Below are positions 14,663-23,106 of a stretch of DNA of 46,541 nt, in pieces (position 1 is the stretch's first letter; each line of letters begins with the position of its first letter). The DNA comes from Deinococcota bacterium. Lineage in GTDB: Bacteria > Deinococcota > Deinococci > Deinococcales > Trueperaceae. Made by a program: the position numbers and the translations under genes. The notes beneath the pieces were generated by a model. It was not told the origin of the DNA. It was given only the letters and a program-made list of their open reading frames with translations, and ran no database searches. The stretch spans positions 1 through 46,541 of the forward strand of contig CAUJFI010000091.1 in NCBI GenBank assembly GCA_963170125.1, in the 5' to 3' direction.

Positions 14663-16357
14663 ATGGGAGAGGTGGAGGACGGGTACACGGTCATGGCGCA
14701 AAGCGTGCTCCCACCCGAAGCCCGTTTGCGCGAACTATCGGCAGCGGCGGCGGCGGCCAACCACGAGTTCGACTACGACGAGGCGATAGGCCACGGCCGC
14801 GAGGCCTTGGCGCACGTCGGTCTCGACCCGACGGCGGACCCGCGCGAATGGGATGCCTGCATCGCGGAACTGGACCCGGCGACGGCGGCCAGCCTGGCGA
14901 ACGCGACGACGACGCTGGCCATCAGTCTGTTCCGACGCAGCGACTACCTCGCGTCCCTCCAGGTAGCGCAGCTCGAGGCCCACCTGAGGCGCCACATCAA
15001 CGACGAGCGCGGCGAGGCCTTCGCCTCCGTGGGCCTCGGCTGGTGCTACCACGCCGTGGGGCTCTATCAGCACGCGCTCACCCATCACTCCGCCGCTCTC
15101 GACATCCTGGAACGGTCCGCGCCCCACGCGGTCGCGGGGCCGCTCAACGGCATCGCGCGCGTCTACCTCGACCTCGGTCAGCCCGAGCTGGCGCTCGAGT
15201 ACGCGCAGCGCGGGCTCGAGGCTGCGTCAGTCTCGCGGCACGCTGTGCGCGACACCTCCACCGCCCTGCGCATCATCGGCCTTGCCCATCAGCAACTCGA
15301 CGACAGCGCGGCGGCGCGGCGCGCCCTCGAAGAGTGCTACGAGCGCTCGGACGACTACGGCAAGCGCTTCGCCCTGCTCGGCCTCGGCGACTTGAGCCTC
15401 ATGGAAGGGAAGCTGGACGAGGCGCGCCGGTCGTTCGAGAAGTGCATCAGCTTGAGGGGCGAGCCGGCGGAGCAGGCGGACGGCCAGGCGCTCGTCGGCC
15501 TCGGCCGCGTGCACATCGCCCACGGGGAGCCGGAGCTGGCGCTCGTCCCGCTCGCGCACGCCGTCGAGCGGAGCACGGCGAGCGGCGCGCCGGTGGACGC
15601 GGCGGCCGCGCATAAGGCCATGGCCGACGCCCTCAAGCGCCTCGGGCGGTGGCAAGAGGCGCTGACGCACTTCGAGAGCTTCTTCGAGCTCAACCAGCAG
15701 ACGCTCATGCGCCTCTCCGACCGTAGGACCCAGCTGCTCCAGGTCCAGTTCGACGTCGAGCGCATGCGCAAGGACCGCGAGATCGACCGGCTGCGCAACG
15801 TAGAGCTCGCGCACGCCTACACGGACCTGCGCCAGCTGCACGAGCAGCTGGAGGCCCAGGCCGCCCACCTCGAACGCCTCTCGCGCACCGACTCGCTGAC
15901 CGGCGTCCCCAACCGCAGGGCGTTCGAGGACGCCCTGTCGGTCGAGCTCCTGCGCTTCCGCCGCGGCGGGCACCCCTTCAGCCTGTTGATGGTCGACCTG
16001 GACGACTTCAAGCGCCTCAACGACACCTACACCCACGTCGTCGGCGACGCCGTCCTCCGCACGGCAGCGCAGGCCCTCGTCGAGTGCACGCGCGAGGTCG
16101 ACCTCGTGGCGCGGCTCGGCGGCGAGGAGTTCGTGATCCTCTTGCCGGAGACGGACTTGCACGGGGCGGTCGAGGTCGCCAACAAGGCGCTCAAGGTCGT
16201 GCCGCACAAGGCGCTGGAGGTCCACCGCCTCCATGTGACGGTGAGCGTCGGCGTGGCGACCTCGGAGGAGCTCGACGACCAGGCGACCGTGCTGATGCGA
16301 GCAGACACGAACCTCTACGAGGCCAAGCGTCTCGGCAAGAACCGCGTCGGCGCTTAG
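14663..16357 (+). CDS. TPR-repeat diguanylate cyclase (GGDEF)
   Basis: This is a 564-residue cytoplasmic protein with N-terminal tetratricopeptide-like repeats (about residues 25-350), a predicted coiled coil (about 355-395, HEQLEAQAAHLERL) and a C-terminal GGDEF domain. DSLTGVPNRRAFED, VDLDDFKRLNDTY and GGEEF (486-490) give the full active site for making cyclic di-GMP from two GTP. REVD (477-480) lies exactly five residues before GGEEF, so the RxxD product-inhibition site is present. There is no signal peptide or membrane segment; the TPR region probably senses a protein partner. A CATAAT -10-like box (14647-14652) and AGGA precede the ATG. The degenerate HD protein at 11335-12858 could be a c-di-GMP-related neighbour, but this is only proximity. 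Confidence 0.93.
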   Translation: MGEVEDGYTVMAQSVLPPEARLRELSAAAAAANHEFDYDEAIGHGREALAHVGLDPTADPREWDACIAELDPATAASLANATTTLAISLFRRSDYLASLQVAQLEAHLRRHINDERGEAFASVGLGWCYHAVGLYQHALTHHSAALDILERSAPHAVAGPLNGIARVYLDLGQPELALEYAQRGLEAASVSRHAVRDTSTALRIIGLAHQQLDDSAAARRALEECYERSDDYGKRFALLGLGDLSLMEGKLDEARRSFEKCISLRGEPAEQADGQALVGLGRVHIAHGEPELALVPLAHAVERSTASGAPVDAAAAHKAMADALKRLGRWQEALTHFESFFELNQQTLMRLSDRRTQLLQVQFDVERMRKDREIDRLRNVELAHAYTDLRQLHEQLEAQAAHLERLSRTDSLTGVPNRRAFEDALSVELLRFRRGGHPFSLLMVDLDDFKRLNDTYTHVVGDAVLRTAAQALVECTREVDLVARLGGEEFVILLPETDLHGAVEVANKALKVVPHKALEVHRLHVTVSVGVATSEELDDQATVLMRADTNLYEAKRLGKNRVGA

Positions 16358-16371
16358 GGCACCAAGGTCGC

Positions 16372-17478
16372 GTGTTCAGGGCCGTCGTCATCGCAGTCGT
16401 CATCGGCCTCGGCAGCGTCGGCATCACCTTCTGGGCATTAGGGGAGAACATCCGCACGGCGCTGAGCGTGCCGTACTGGGCATACCTCTGCGGGCTCGGG
16501 CTCGCGTGCCTCAACTACCTGTCCGGTGCGTTGCGGCTACGCTGGCTGGCGCGCCACGCCGGCGCCGAGCTCGGCTCCAGGGCGGCGCTGCGGGCGTACG
16601 CCCTCGGCCTGACGAGCGCGGCCATCACGCCCAGCTCGGCCGGACAGGCGCCGGCCGTGGCATTCTCCCTCACGGCGGGCGGCATGCCGGCCGCGACGGC
16701 GTGGACGATCAACGTCCGCGTCTGGGCGCTAGACCTCGTGTTCCTGGGCTGGTCCTTCCCCGTGAGCGTCCTCGTCCTAGGGCGCTCGACGCGCATACTC
16801 GGCAACGCCCAGCCCGAGCTGGTGGCGATCGGCACGTTCGCCTGCGCTCTGCTCGTAGTGGCGGTGCTGATCTTCCGACTGCGCTGGGTGACGGGCCTCG
16901 CCGCCGGCGCCATGCGGCTACCCGGCCTGCGGCGGTGGCGCGACAAGGCGACCGATTTCCTCGCGCGAGTCGAGAACGCGAGCACCGGCCTGCGGCGCGC
17001 GCCGTTGCGGCTCCAGGGCGCGCTCCACTCCGCGACGTTCCTCGTGTACTTCACCACCTACTTCACGTTCTACGTGATGGTCGCCTCCATGCGACCCGCG
17101 GCGCCGCTGCTCCCGACCATGGCGAGCGCCCAGGTGCCGTCCGTCGCGTCCTCGTTCTTCCCCACCCCGGGCGGAGTCGGGCTCCTCGAGCTCGGCACGG
17201 CCAGCCTCATGCGGCTGAGCACCCGGAGCGCGACCGCCACCGCCGCGCCGGTCGCGGAGCAGGAGCCGGAGCGCGCGGAGGACCTTGGCGGCCCGGCCGG
17301 TGGGGCCGTGATCGTGGCCGCCGTCGACGACGCCTCGAAGGCGCGCGCGCCCGTGGCGGCCGCCATCCTCGCGTGGCGCGTCTTCACGTTCTACTTGCGC
17401 ATGCTCGTCGGTCCGGTGCTGAGCGGAGCGGCCTGGCGCCGGGGCGCGAGGTCCGGCAGGGACGCGCCGACCGGCTAG
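16372..17478 (+). CDS. Lysylphosphatidylglycerol synthase TM-region/UPF0104 family membrane protein
   Basis: This is an integral membrane protein of the UPF0104/AglD2 family, the flippase-like part of MprF. About seven to eight helices are visible, beginning VVIAVVIGLGSVGITFWALG. Family motifs are GALRLRWLARHAG, LTSAAITPSSAGQAPAVAFS and FFPTPGGVGLLELG. I start at GTG 16372, preceded by AAGGT, 14 nt after the cyclase stop; the same frame is open further upstream, but that part is shadow of the cyclase gene. A low-complexity loop of about 45 residues (nt about 17218-17356) separates the PTPGGVG segment from the last helix, which homologues usually lack. No synthetase domain is attached. The transported lipid is unknown. 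Confidence 0.8.
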   Translation: MFRAVVIAVVIGLGSVGITFWALGENIRTALSVPYWAYLCGLGLACLNYLSGALRLRWLARHAGAELGSRAALRAYALGLTSAAITPSSAGQAPAVAFSLTAGGMPAATAWTINVRVWALDLVFLGWSFPVSVLVLGRSTRILGNAQPELVAIGTFACALLVVAVLIFRLRWVTGLAAGAMRLPGLRRWRDKATDFLARVENASTGLRRAPLRLQGALHSATFLVYFTTYFTFYVMVASMRPAAPLLPTMASAQVPSVASSFFPTPGGVGLLELGTASLMRLSTRSATATAAPVAEQEPERAEDLGGPAGGAVIVAAVDDASKARAPVAAAILAWRVFTFYLRMLVGPVLSGAAWRRGARSGRDAPTG

Positions 17479-17576
17479 CGCCTGAGCGGGGCCGGCGGGC
17501 ATACCGTCGGCTTGCCGGACCGCCGCACGGTTGCCGCGCTTAGCGGTGCCAAGGCACGGCGGTCATGCCGCAGGCC

Positions 17577-18629
17577 CTACCGGCGCCACGGCATGACTAG
17601 GCGCTCGACGAGTTGCAGGAGCGCCGTGAGGCCCACCCCGAGCACCATGACGACCAGCAGCGCCGCGTACATCTTGGGCGTGCCGAGGACCTGCCAGTGG
17701 TAGTAGACGAGGTAGCCGACCCCCGTCTTGGCACGCACGAACTCCACGGCCACGATGACGATGAGCGCCGTGCCGAGCGCGAGCCTGAGGCCGTTGAAGA
17801 CGATGGGTAGGGCGCCGGGCAGGATGACGTGCCTCAGCATCTGCCAGCGGTTGGCACCGAAGTTACTACCGGCCTGCAGCAGGACCTTGTCGATGCCCTG
17901 CACCCCGGCCATGGTCGAAAGGGCGACGAGGAAGAACGCCGAGATGGCGACTACCGTCACCTTCGGTCCCTCGCCGAACGGGTCCGGGAACACGAGCATG
18001 AGGATCGGGAAGATCGCGATCTTCGGCAGGACGTAGATGGCTGACATCGTCGAGTCGAGCATGGTGCGCACGGTGCGGTTGAGGCCCATGACCATCCCGA
18101 CGAGGAGCGCGGGCACGGCTCCCAGCACGAAACCGACGATGACGCGGGAGAGCGTGGCCCACACGTGGCTCTCGTTGAAGAGGGCCACGACGCCCGGCCA
18201 GCCCTGCTCGGTGAGGCGCGCGGGAATGAGCCACGGACGACCGATGAGCGAGGTGCCCGAGAAGCGGTCGTAGTTGACCGTCAGGTCCCAGAGGGCCCCG
18301 ACGATGCGGCTCGGCGGGGGGAACCAGCGCGGGTTCAGCACGCCGCTCGTGCTCAGCCACTCCCAGGCCGCCAGGACGAGGAGGGGGAACAGCCAGGCCA
18401 ACGCCCGCTCGAAGGGCGTCTGGAAGCGGAACGGCAGCCGGCGCGAGGCCCCTTCCGCGGCCAGGACGACGAGCACGAAGCCGGCCCCGAGGATCGCCCA
18501 CCACCATGACCGCCACAGACCCAGGAGGCTGGCGACGGCCAAGAGGACCACCAGACCCACGAGCGGGGTGAGCCACGCGCCCGGACCGCGCGCGCCGGTT
18601 CTCCCGGTGGCCGCCGCCCCGGCGCTCAC
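17577..18629 (-). CDS. NitT/TauT-type ABC transporter permease
   Basis: This is a 350-residue inner-membrane permease of the SsuC/TauC/NrtB family. The canonical core (about residues 150-350) carries ATLSRVIVGFVLGAVPALLVG and the ATPase-docking loop QAGSNFGANRWQMLRHVILP. It is about 90 residues longer than typical members because of three extra N-terminal hydrophobic segments (WLTPLVGLVVLLAVASLLGL, AILGAGFVLVVLAAEG, ALAWLFPLLVLAAWEWL). Its GTG/ATG region overlaps the stop of the ATPase gene by 4 nt. Substrates of this class include sulfonates, nitrate, riboflavin and pyrimidine precursors; none can be assigned here. Confidence 0.92.
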   Translation of the reverse strand: MSAGAAATGRTGARGPGAWLTPLVGLVVLLAVASLLGLWRSWWWAILGAGFVLVVLAAEGASRRLPFRFQTPFERALAWLFPLLVLAAWEWLSTSGVLNPRWFPPPSRIVGALWDLTVNYDRFSGTSLIGRPWLIPARLTEQGWPGVVALFNESHVWATLSRVIVGFVLGAVPALLVGMVMGLNRTVRTMLDSTMSAIYVLPKIAIFPILMLVFPDPFGEGPKVTVVAISAFFLVALSTMAGVQGIDKVLLQAGSNFGANRWQMLRHVILPGALPIVFNGLRLALGTALIVIVAVEFVRAKTGVGYLVYYHWQVLGTPKMYAALLVVMVLGVGLTALLQLVERLVMPWRR

Positions 18630-19408
18630 GCCTGGGCCTCCATGGCACGCCGGACCTCGTCCCGGAGGTCCTCCCAGATTGCCCCCGTGAGCGCCGCGAA
18701 CTCGGGCGTCGAAGTGGTGGCGAGGTCGCGCGGCCGCGGTAGGTCGACTACGAACTCGGACTTCTTCGTGCCGGGGTGCGCCGTCATGAGCACGACCCTG
18801 TCACCGAGCAGCACGGCCTCCTCGATGGAGTGCGTGACGTACAGCACCGTCTTGTGGGTCTCCTCCCAGATGCGCAGGAGCTCCTCTTGCAACACGGCGC
18901 GAGTCTGCGCGTCGAGCGCGCCGAGCGGCTCGTCCATCAGGAGGACCTCCGGGTCGTTGGCCAGCGCGCGCGCTATCGAGACGCGCTGCTTCATGCCGCC
19001 GGAGATCTGCGACGGGTAGTAGTCGGCGAAGCGCTTCAGGCCCACCTTCGTGAGCCACCGCTCCGCCACGGCGTACCGCTCGGCCTTGCCGACCCCGCGC
19101 ATCTGGAGGCCGAACGCCACGTTGTCGAGGACCGTCTTCCACGGGAAGACCGCGTACTCCTGGAAGACGACGTTGTTGAGGGGTCGGCGCGGATCGTCGC
19201 CCGGCACGATGCGCGCCTCGCCGACCGTGAGGTCCTCAAGGCCGGCGAGGATGCGCAGGAACGTCGACTTCCCGCAACCCGACGGCCCTACGAGGCAGAC
19301 GAACTCGCCTTCGGCGACCGTGAGGTCGAACCCCTCGAGGGCGGTGACCATGCCCGCCTTCGAGGGGTACCTCTTCGTCGCTTGGAGCGCGACGATCTTC
19401 TGCGTCAT
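18626..19408 (-). CDS. NitT/TauT-type ABC transporter ATP-binding protein
   Basis: This is the 260-residue nucleotide-binding subunit of the importer. Walker A GPSGCGKST, Q-loop VVFQEYAVFPWKT, signature ISGGMKQRVSIARALA, Walker B VLLMDEPLGALDAQT and the H-loop VTHSIEEAV are all intact, so ATP hydrolysis is expected. The sequence belongs to the SsuB/TauB/NrtD group. The gene follows the binding-protein gene by 39 nt and overlaps the permease gene, giving the order binding protein, ATPase, permease in one transcript. Confidence 0.95.
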   Translation of the reverse strand: MTQKIVALQATKRYPSKAGMVTALEGFDLTVAEGEFVCLVGPSGCGKSTFLRILAGLEDLTVGEARIVPGDDPRRPLNNVVFQEYAVFPWKTVLDNVAFGLQMRGVGKAERYAVAERWLTKVGLKRFADYYPSQISGGMKQRVSIARALANDPEVLLMDEPLGALDAQTRAVLQEELLRIWEETHKTVLYVTHSIEEAVLLGDRVVLMTAHPGTKKSEFVVDLPRPRDLATTSTPEFAALTGAIWEDLRDEVRRAMEAQA

Positions 19409-19447
19409 GCCTGCCGGCCTCGGCGCGCGTTCAGGAGCGGGCCGGAC

Positions 19448-20488
19448 CTAGGGCTGGTAGGTGCCGGCGGCGGCGAGGGCGCGCTCGGCGAACACCGTCG
19501 AGATGACGACGTTCAGGTCGATGGGCGCCTCGTAGTCGGTGCGACCGTTCTCGCGGTGCACGCGCTCGACGTCGGCCAGGCCCTCGACCGGGATGGTCAG
19601 GTTCGGGTCGTAGAGCACCGGGGTGCCGTTGACGATCGCTTCCTCCGTCGAGTTCACGTAGTGGAGGTAGGCGGCGATGTTCTCGGGGGAGTAGTAGTCG
19701 TCACCCTGCATGAGGCGCGCGGCGTCGAGGAGCGCGAGCGCGAAGCGCTCGGCGGCGTCCGGGCGCTCGTTGAGGAACTTGCCGGAGCCGACGAAGGCGA
19801 CGGTCATGAGTCCGGGGACGAGGTCGGTCGCGATGGCGACGGCCGTCTGGGCCTCCTCGACCTGGTCGGCGTAAGGGGAGCCGAGGAGGGCGGCGTCGAT
19901 AGAACCGTTCTCGAACGCGGCCGGGATGTCGGCGTTGCCCAAGGACACGATCTCGACGTCGCGGATGGTCAGGCCGTGGGCCTCGAGCGCCTTGGCCGTC
20001 AAGTACTCGCCGCCGCTGCCGGGACCGCCCGCGAACGCGACGGTGCGTCCCCGGAGGTCGCCGGCGTCCGTTACCGCTCCGGAGTCGAAGAGGTCCTTGC
20101 GCACCAGTACCTTGGTCGGGCTGTCCACGAACGGCTCGAGGCCACCCGGGGCGAACACGCGGATGTCGATCCCCTGGTTCCAACCGTTCCAGAGCGACGT
20201 CACGATCGCGATGCCGCCAACGTCGATCTGCCCCTGCTCGAGGAAGGCGATGGCCTCGGTGCCGGACGCCACGGACTCGAGGTCCACGTCTAGTCCGTAC
20301 TGGGCGAACAACCCGCGGTCCGCGGCCACGTAGAGCGTGGCGAACTTGAGGATCGGCACGTACGCCACGCGAACCTTCTGGACCGGATCGAGCGGCGCGA
20401 CGCCGTGCGTGTCTTGGGCGCCGGCGGCGCCGAGGAGCAGGGCGCCTACCAGCAGCGCGGCGAACAACTTTCTCGTGCGAGCGAACAT
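19448..20488 (-). CDS. NitT/TauT-type substrate-binding protein (NMT1/SsuA-like)
   Basis: This is the periplasmic binding protein of the transporter. The ATG at 20488 is preceded by GGAGG with good spacing; the frame continues upstream but is arginine/glycine/proline-rich and unlikely to be coding. MFARTRKLFAALLVGALLLG then AAGAQ is a signal peptide with AxA cleavage. The mature N-terminus, VRVAYVPILKFATLYVAADR then GLFAQYGLDVDLESVASGTE, is the NMT1/THI5-like fold, and GTEAIAFLEQGQIDVGG lines the ligand cleft. Length is 346 residues. The ligand is not clear; this family covers aliphatic sulfonates, nitrate, thiamine-pyrimidine precursor and riboflavin, and the gene is not next to a biosynthetic operon that would decide. 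Confidence 0.9.
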   Translation of the reverse strand: MFARTRKLFAALLVGALLLGAAGAQDTHGVAPLDPVQKVRVAYVPILKFATLYVAADRGLFAQYGLDVDLESVASGTEAIAFLEQGQIDVGGIAIVTSLWNGWNQGIDIRVFAPGGLEPFVDSPTKVLVRKDLFDSGAVTDAGDLRGRTVAFAGGPGSGGEYLTAKALEAHGLTIRDVEIVSLGNADIPAAFENGSIDAALLGSPYADQVEEAQTAVAIATDLVPGLMTVAFVGSGKFLNERPDAAERFALALLDAARLMQGDDYYSPENIAAYLHYVNSTEEAIVNGTPVLYDPNLTIPVEGLADVERVHRENGRTDYEAPIDLNVVISTVFAERALAAAGTYQP

Positions 20489-20879
20489 GAAGCCTCCACG
20501 GGTCGGACGGCCGCAGCGCGACGGGTCCGTGAGAATGTCAGGGCGCCATGTTACCCCTCGCGTGCCACCAGGTGACCACGGGGCACGACGGGCGCGGGGG
20601 GGGCGTGCCGTCGATGCGTCCCCGACGCCCGTGCCGGGCCGCACGTAGCGGGTGCCCGCGCGCCAGCGGCGAGGGGGCCCCGCTGGGTAAGCCCCGCGAG
20701 GTAGTAATGTCCTCGCCCCGAAGTCGAAGGGTCTCGTATCATGCTTGGGCCGCCATGGACCCCCCCTTTGCCACGAGACCCGCCCACCCCCGGCGCGCCC
20801 CGGCGCACGAGCCGCTGGGCGCGCGGGGGCCGGTGGGCGCCCGCCGGGGCGCCCAGCGCCGCGCGGCCGGCAGAGCGCC
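20489..20879. other. Divergent intergenic region between transporter and ccd/ccm genes
   Basis: This 391-bp gap holds promoters for both sides. Leftward: a -10-like TAACAT on the minus strand (20553-20548) about 55 nt from the binding-protein ATG. Rightward: TATCAT (20737-20742). In between is very GC-rich DNA with a G-run (about 20597-20604) and several short GC inverted repeats. I looked for a TPP or other known riboswitch in front of the transporter and did not recognise one. Confidence 0.5.
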
Positions 20880-20883
20880 ATGA
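20755..20883 (+). CDS. Possible small leader ORF coupled to ccdA
   Basis: This is a 42-codon frame starting with ATG 13 nt after a TATCAT -10-like box. It encodes a Pro/Arg/Ala-rich peptide (MDPPFATRPAHPRRAP...). Its TGA overlaps the ATG of ccdA as ATGA. ccdA has no Shine-Dalgarno of its own, so translation through this frame could feed its start. Composition alone is not convincing and it may be untranslated leader. Confidence 0.2.
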   Translation: MDPPFATRPAHPRRAPAHEPLGARGPVGARRGAQRRAAGRAP

Positions 20884-21584
20884 CGCCGGGCATCGGCGTC
20901 GCGTTCGCGGCGGGCGTGCTCTCGTTCCTCTCGCCTTGCGTGCTGCCCCTGGTGCCGTCCTACCTGGCGTACGTGGGCGGCAGTGCCGAGGCCAAGCGCG
21001 CGGTCCTCATCCGCAACGCCCTCGCCTTCGTGCTGGGCTTCTCACTCGTGTTCATCGCGCTCGGCGCCGGCGCCAGCGCGCTCGGCTCGCTCCTGCGCAC
21101 CAACCAACGCGCCCTCACCCTCGGGGGCGGCGTCCTCGTGATCCTCTTCGGGCTCGTGATGCTCGGGGTCATAAGGCTGCCTTGGCTCTACCGCGACACG
21201 CGCAGGCAGTACTCGGGCGAGACGCGCACGCCGTTGGGCGCCGTGCTCCTCGGCATGGCGTTCGCGGCGGGCTGGACGCCATGCATCGGACCGATCCTCG
21301 GCGCCATCCTCACGATGGCGAGCGCCGCGGGCACGTTGACCGCCGGCGTCGGGCTGCTAGCCGTATACGCGCTGGGCCTCGCCGTGCCCTTCCTGGCCGC
21401 CGCGCTCCTCCTCGACCCGTTCATGCGCTTCTCGCGGCGCTTCCGCCGCTTCCTGCCGTGGGTCGAGCGCGTGGCGGGCGCCCTCCTCCTCGTGGCCGGA
21501 ATCCTGATGGTGACGGGCCTGTACACGGTCCTGAACGGCTACCTCATCAACATCACGCCCGCCTGGCTCCTCGACAACCTATGA
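20880..21584 (+). CDS. ccdA: Cytochrome c biogenesis protein CcdA
   Basis: This is a six-helix membrane thiol-disulfide reductant conductor that moves electrons from cytoplasmic thioredoxin to periplasmic CcmG/CcmH. FLSPCVLPLVPSYLAYVGG in the first helix and GWTPCIGPILGAIL in the fourth carry the redox Cys pair in the usual positions. Length is 234 residues, normal for the short CcdA form (versus full DsbD). The start at 20880 gives the canonical N-terminus MTPGIGVAFAAGVLSFLSPC. It is the first gene of the cytochrome maturation locus and its stop overlaps the start of ccmA. Confidence 0.95.
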   Translation: MTPGIGVAFAAGVLSFLSPCVLPLVPSYLAYVGGSAEAKRAVLIRNALAFVLGFSLVFIALGAGASALGSLLRTNQRALTLGGGVLVILFGLVMLGVIRLPWLYRDTRRQYSGETRTPLGAVLLGMAFAAGWTPCIGPILGAILTMASAAGTLTAGVGLLAVYALGLAVPFLAAALLLDPFMRFSRRFRRFLPWVERVAGALLLVAGILMVTGLYTVLNGYLINITPAWLLDNL

Positions 21585-22297
21585 GCGGCGGCCAGGACGG
21601 ACTCGCCATCGAGCTCAGGGGAGTCACGCGGCGCATGGGCGGCGAGTATGTACTACGGGGCATCGACCTCGAGGTCGCTCCGGGCAAGCTCGTCGTGCTG
21701 CGGGGCTCGAACGGCACGGGCAAGACCACGCTCCTCCGGCTGCTGGCCACGCGCCTGAGACCGGCCGGCGGCCAGGCGCTCGTCTTCGGCCACGACCTGA
21801 CCCGCGAAGCCGCAGCGGCCAGGGCGCGGCTTGGGCTCTTGACCGTCATGGGCGGCAGCTTTCCGCTGCTCACTGGGCGCGAGAACCTCGAGCTGGCCAC
21901 CGCACTCACCCCGCGGCGGCCCGGTCTCCCCGCGCGCGCAGAGGCCGGGCAGGCGGAGCCAACCGAGGCCTGGAAGGCGCGGACGCCCCTCGCGACGCTC
22001 GGACGGGTGGGCCTCGAGCACGGGGCCGACAAGCTCGTGAGGACCTACTCGAGCGGCATGAAGAAGCGCCTCGGCCTCGCGCGCCTGCTCCTCCTCGACC
22101 CCGACCTGTGGCTCCTCGACGAGCCGTACGCCGCGCTCGACGACCTCGGCAAGCGCCTCATGGACGAGTGCGTGACTGCCGCGCAGGCCAGGGGCCGCAC
22201 CGTGTTCATGGCTTCGCACGAGTCCGACCGGGACCATCTCGGTCCGGACGCCGTCATCGAGCTCAAGGACGGGACGTTGCGGATGTTCGGGGCATGA
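21581..22297 (+). CDS. ccmA: Heme exporter ATP-binding protein CcmA
   Basis: This is the ATPase of the CcmABCD complex, which releases holo-CcmE from CcmC/D in System I cytochrome c maturation. Walker A is RGSNGTGKTTLLRLL, the signature is YSSGMKKRLGLARLL and Walker B is LWLLDEPYAALDD. Length is 238 residues; a short Ala/Glu-rich insert (about residues 115-130) follows the Q-loop region. The ATG at 21581 overlaps the ccdA stop, and the TGA overlaps the ccmB start. General ABC ATPases share these motifs; the ccm context decides the assignment. Confidence 0.93.
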   Translation: MSGGQDGLAIELRGVTRRMGGEYVLRGIDLEVAPGKLVVLRGSNGTGKTTLLRLLATRLRPAGGQALVFGHDLTREAAAARARLGLLTVMGGSFPLLTGRENLELATALTPRRPGLPARAEAGQAEPTEAWKARTPLATLGRVGLEHGADKLVRTYSSGMKKRLGLARLLLLDPDLWLLDEPYAALDDLGKRLMDECVTAAQARGRTVFMASHESDRDHLGPDAVIELKDGTLRMFGA

Positions 22298-22977
22298 ACG
22301 ACCTGATCGCCGCCCTGACCGTCGCGCGCAAGGACTTCCGCCAGGAACTCCGCTCGCGCGCCACCACGGTGGCCACCCTGTTCTTCTCGGCGATCACCCT
22401 CGTGATGATGGCCTTCGGGCTCGGGCGCGACCCGGAGCTCATGCGCAGCGCGGCGCCCGGCGTCTTGTGGGTCGCCTTGGCGTTCGCCGGCGTCATCGCC
22501 GCCGCCCAGAGCTTCCAGGCCGACCTCGAGGAAGGGGCCTTCGAGCAGCTCCTCCTCCTGCCAGTGTCGCGGGCGGCCGTCTACCTCGGCAAGCTCGCCG
22601 CGAGCTGGCTCTACCTCTTCGTGCTCGGCGCGCTCATGCTGCCCATCGCCCTTGGCCTCTACGGGGCCGACGCGCCGGCGAGCACCTGGTGGCTGCTCGG
22701 CCTCGTGCTGCTCCTCGGCACGCTCGGGCTGGCCCTCATCGCCACGTTCTACGCCGGGCTCACGGCGAACCTGCAGGCGCGCGAGGCGCTCCTCCCCGTG
22801 CTCATGTTCCCGGTCATCGTGCCCATCATGCTCGGCGCCGTCCGGGCCACCGAGGCCGCGCTCATGGGCAGCGCCGACGCTCCCCTCGCCCTCTCCTGGG
22901 TGCAGCTGCTTGGCGGCTTCGACCTCGTCTACCTGGTCGTATGCGCCAGCATCTTCCACTTCGTCGTAGATGATTGA
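22294..22977 (+). CDS. ccmB: Heme exporter membrane protein CcmB
   Basis: This is a 227-residue, six-helix membrane partner of CcmA. The N-terminus MNDLIAALTVARKDFRQELR then SRATTVATLFFSAITLVMMA is characteristic, as are FQADLEEGAFEQLLLLPVSR and the helix LLPVLMFPVIVPIMLGAV. The ATG overlaps the ccmA stop. The gene is followed by a 129-nt gap with an internal promoter before ccmC. Confidence 0.94.
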   Translation: MNDLIAALTVARKDFRQELRSRATTVATLFFSAITLVMMAFGLGRDPELMRSAAPGVLWVALAFAGVIAAAQSFQADLEEGAFEQLLLLPVSRAAVYLGKLAASWLYLFVLGALMLPIALGLYGADAPASTWWLLGLVLLLGTLGLALIATFYAGLTANLQAREALLPVLMFPVIVPIMLGAVRATEAALMGSADAPLALSWVQLLGGFDLVYLVVCASIFHFVVDD

Positions 22978-23055
22978 GGTCCCCACCTGCCCCGCGTCGC
23001 CCCGAACTCGCACGCATCGGCACACCGCGAGACGCTACGCCGGACCCGTCGGTCG

Positions 23056-23061
23056 TAGACT
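23056..23061 (+). promoter_or_regulatory. -10-like TAGACT upstream of ccmC
   Basis: TAGACT in the context GTAGACTACTC lies 45 nt before the ccmC start, with AAGGAG as ribosome binding site at 23093-23098. The same GTAGACTACTC occurs before frr. It suggests that ccmC-onward can be transcribed separately from ccdA-ccmAB. No good -35 is visible. Confidence 0.4.
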
Positions 23062-23106
23062 ACTCGAGGATTGAGGCCCAGGCGATGCCTCGAAGGAGCA
23101 CAGTGA

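Noticed and set aside
20489..20741. TPP or other riboswitch before the NitT/TauT operon
   Set aside because: No TPP core (CTGAGA and the pairing strand) or other recognised conserved element is visible on the minus strand; only GC-rich hairpins.
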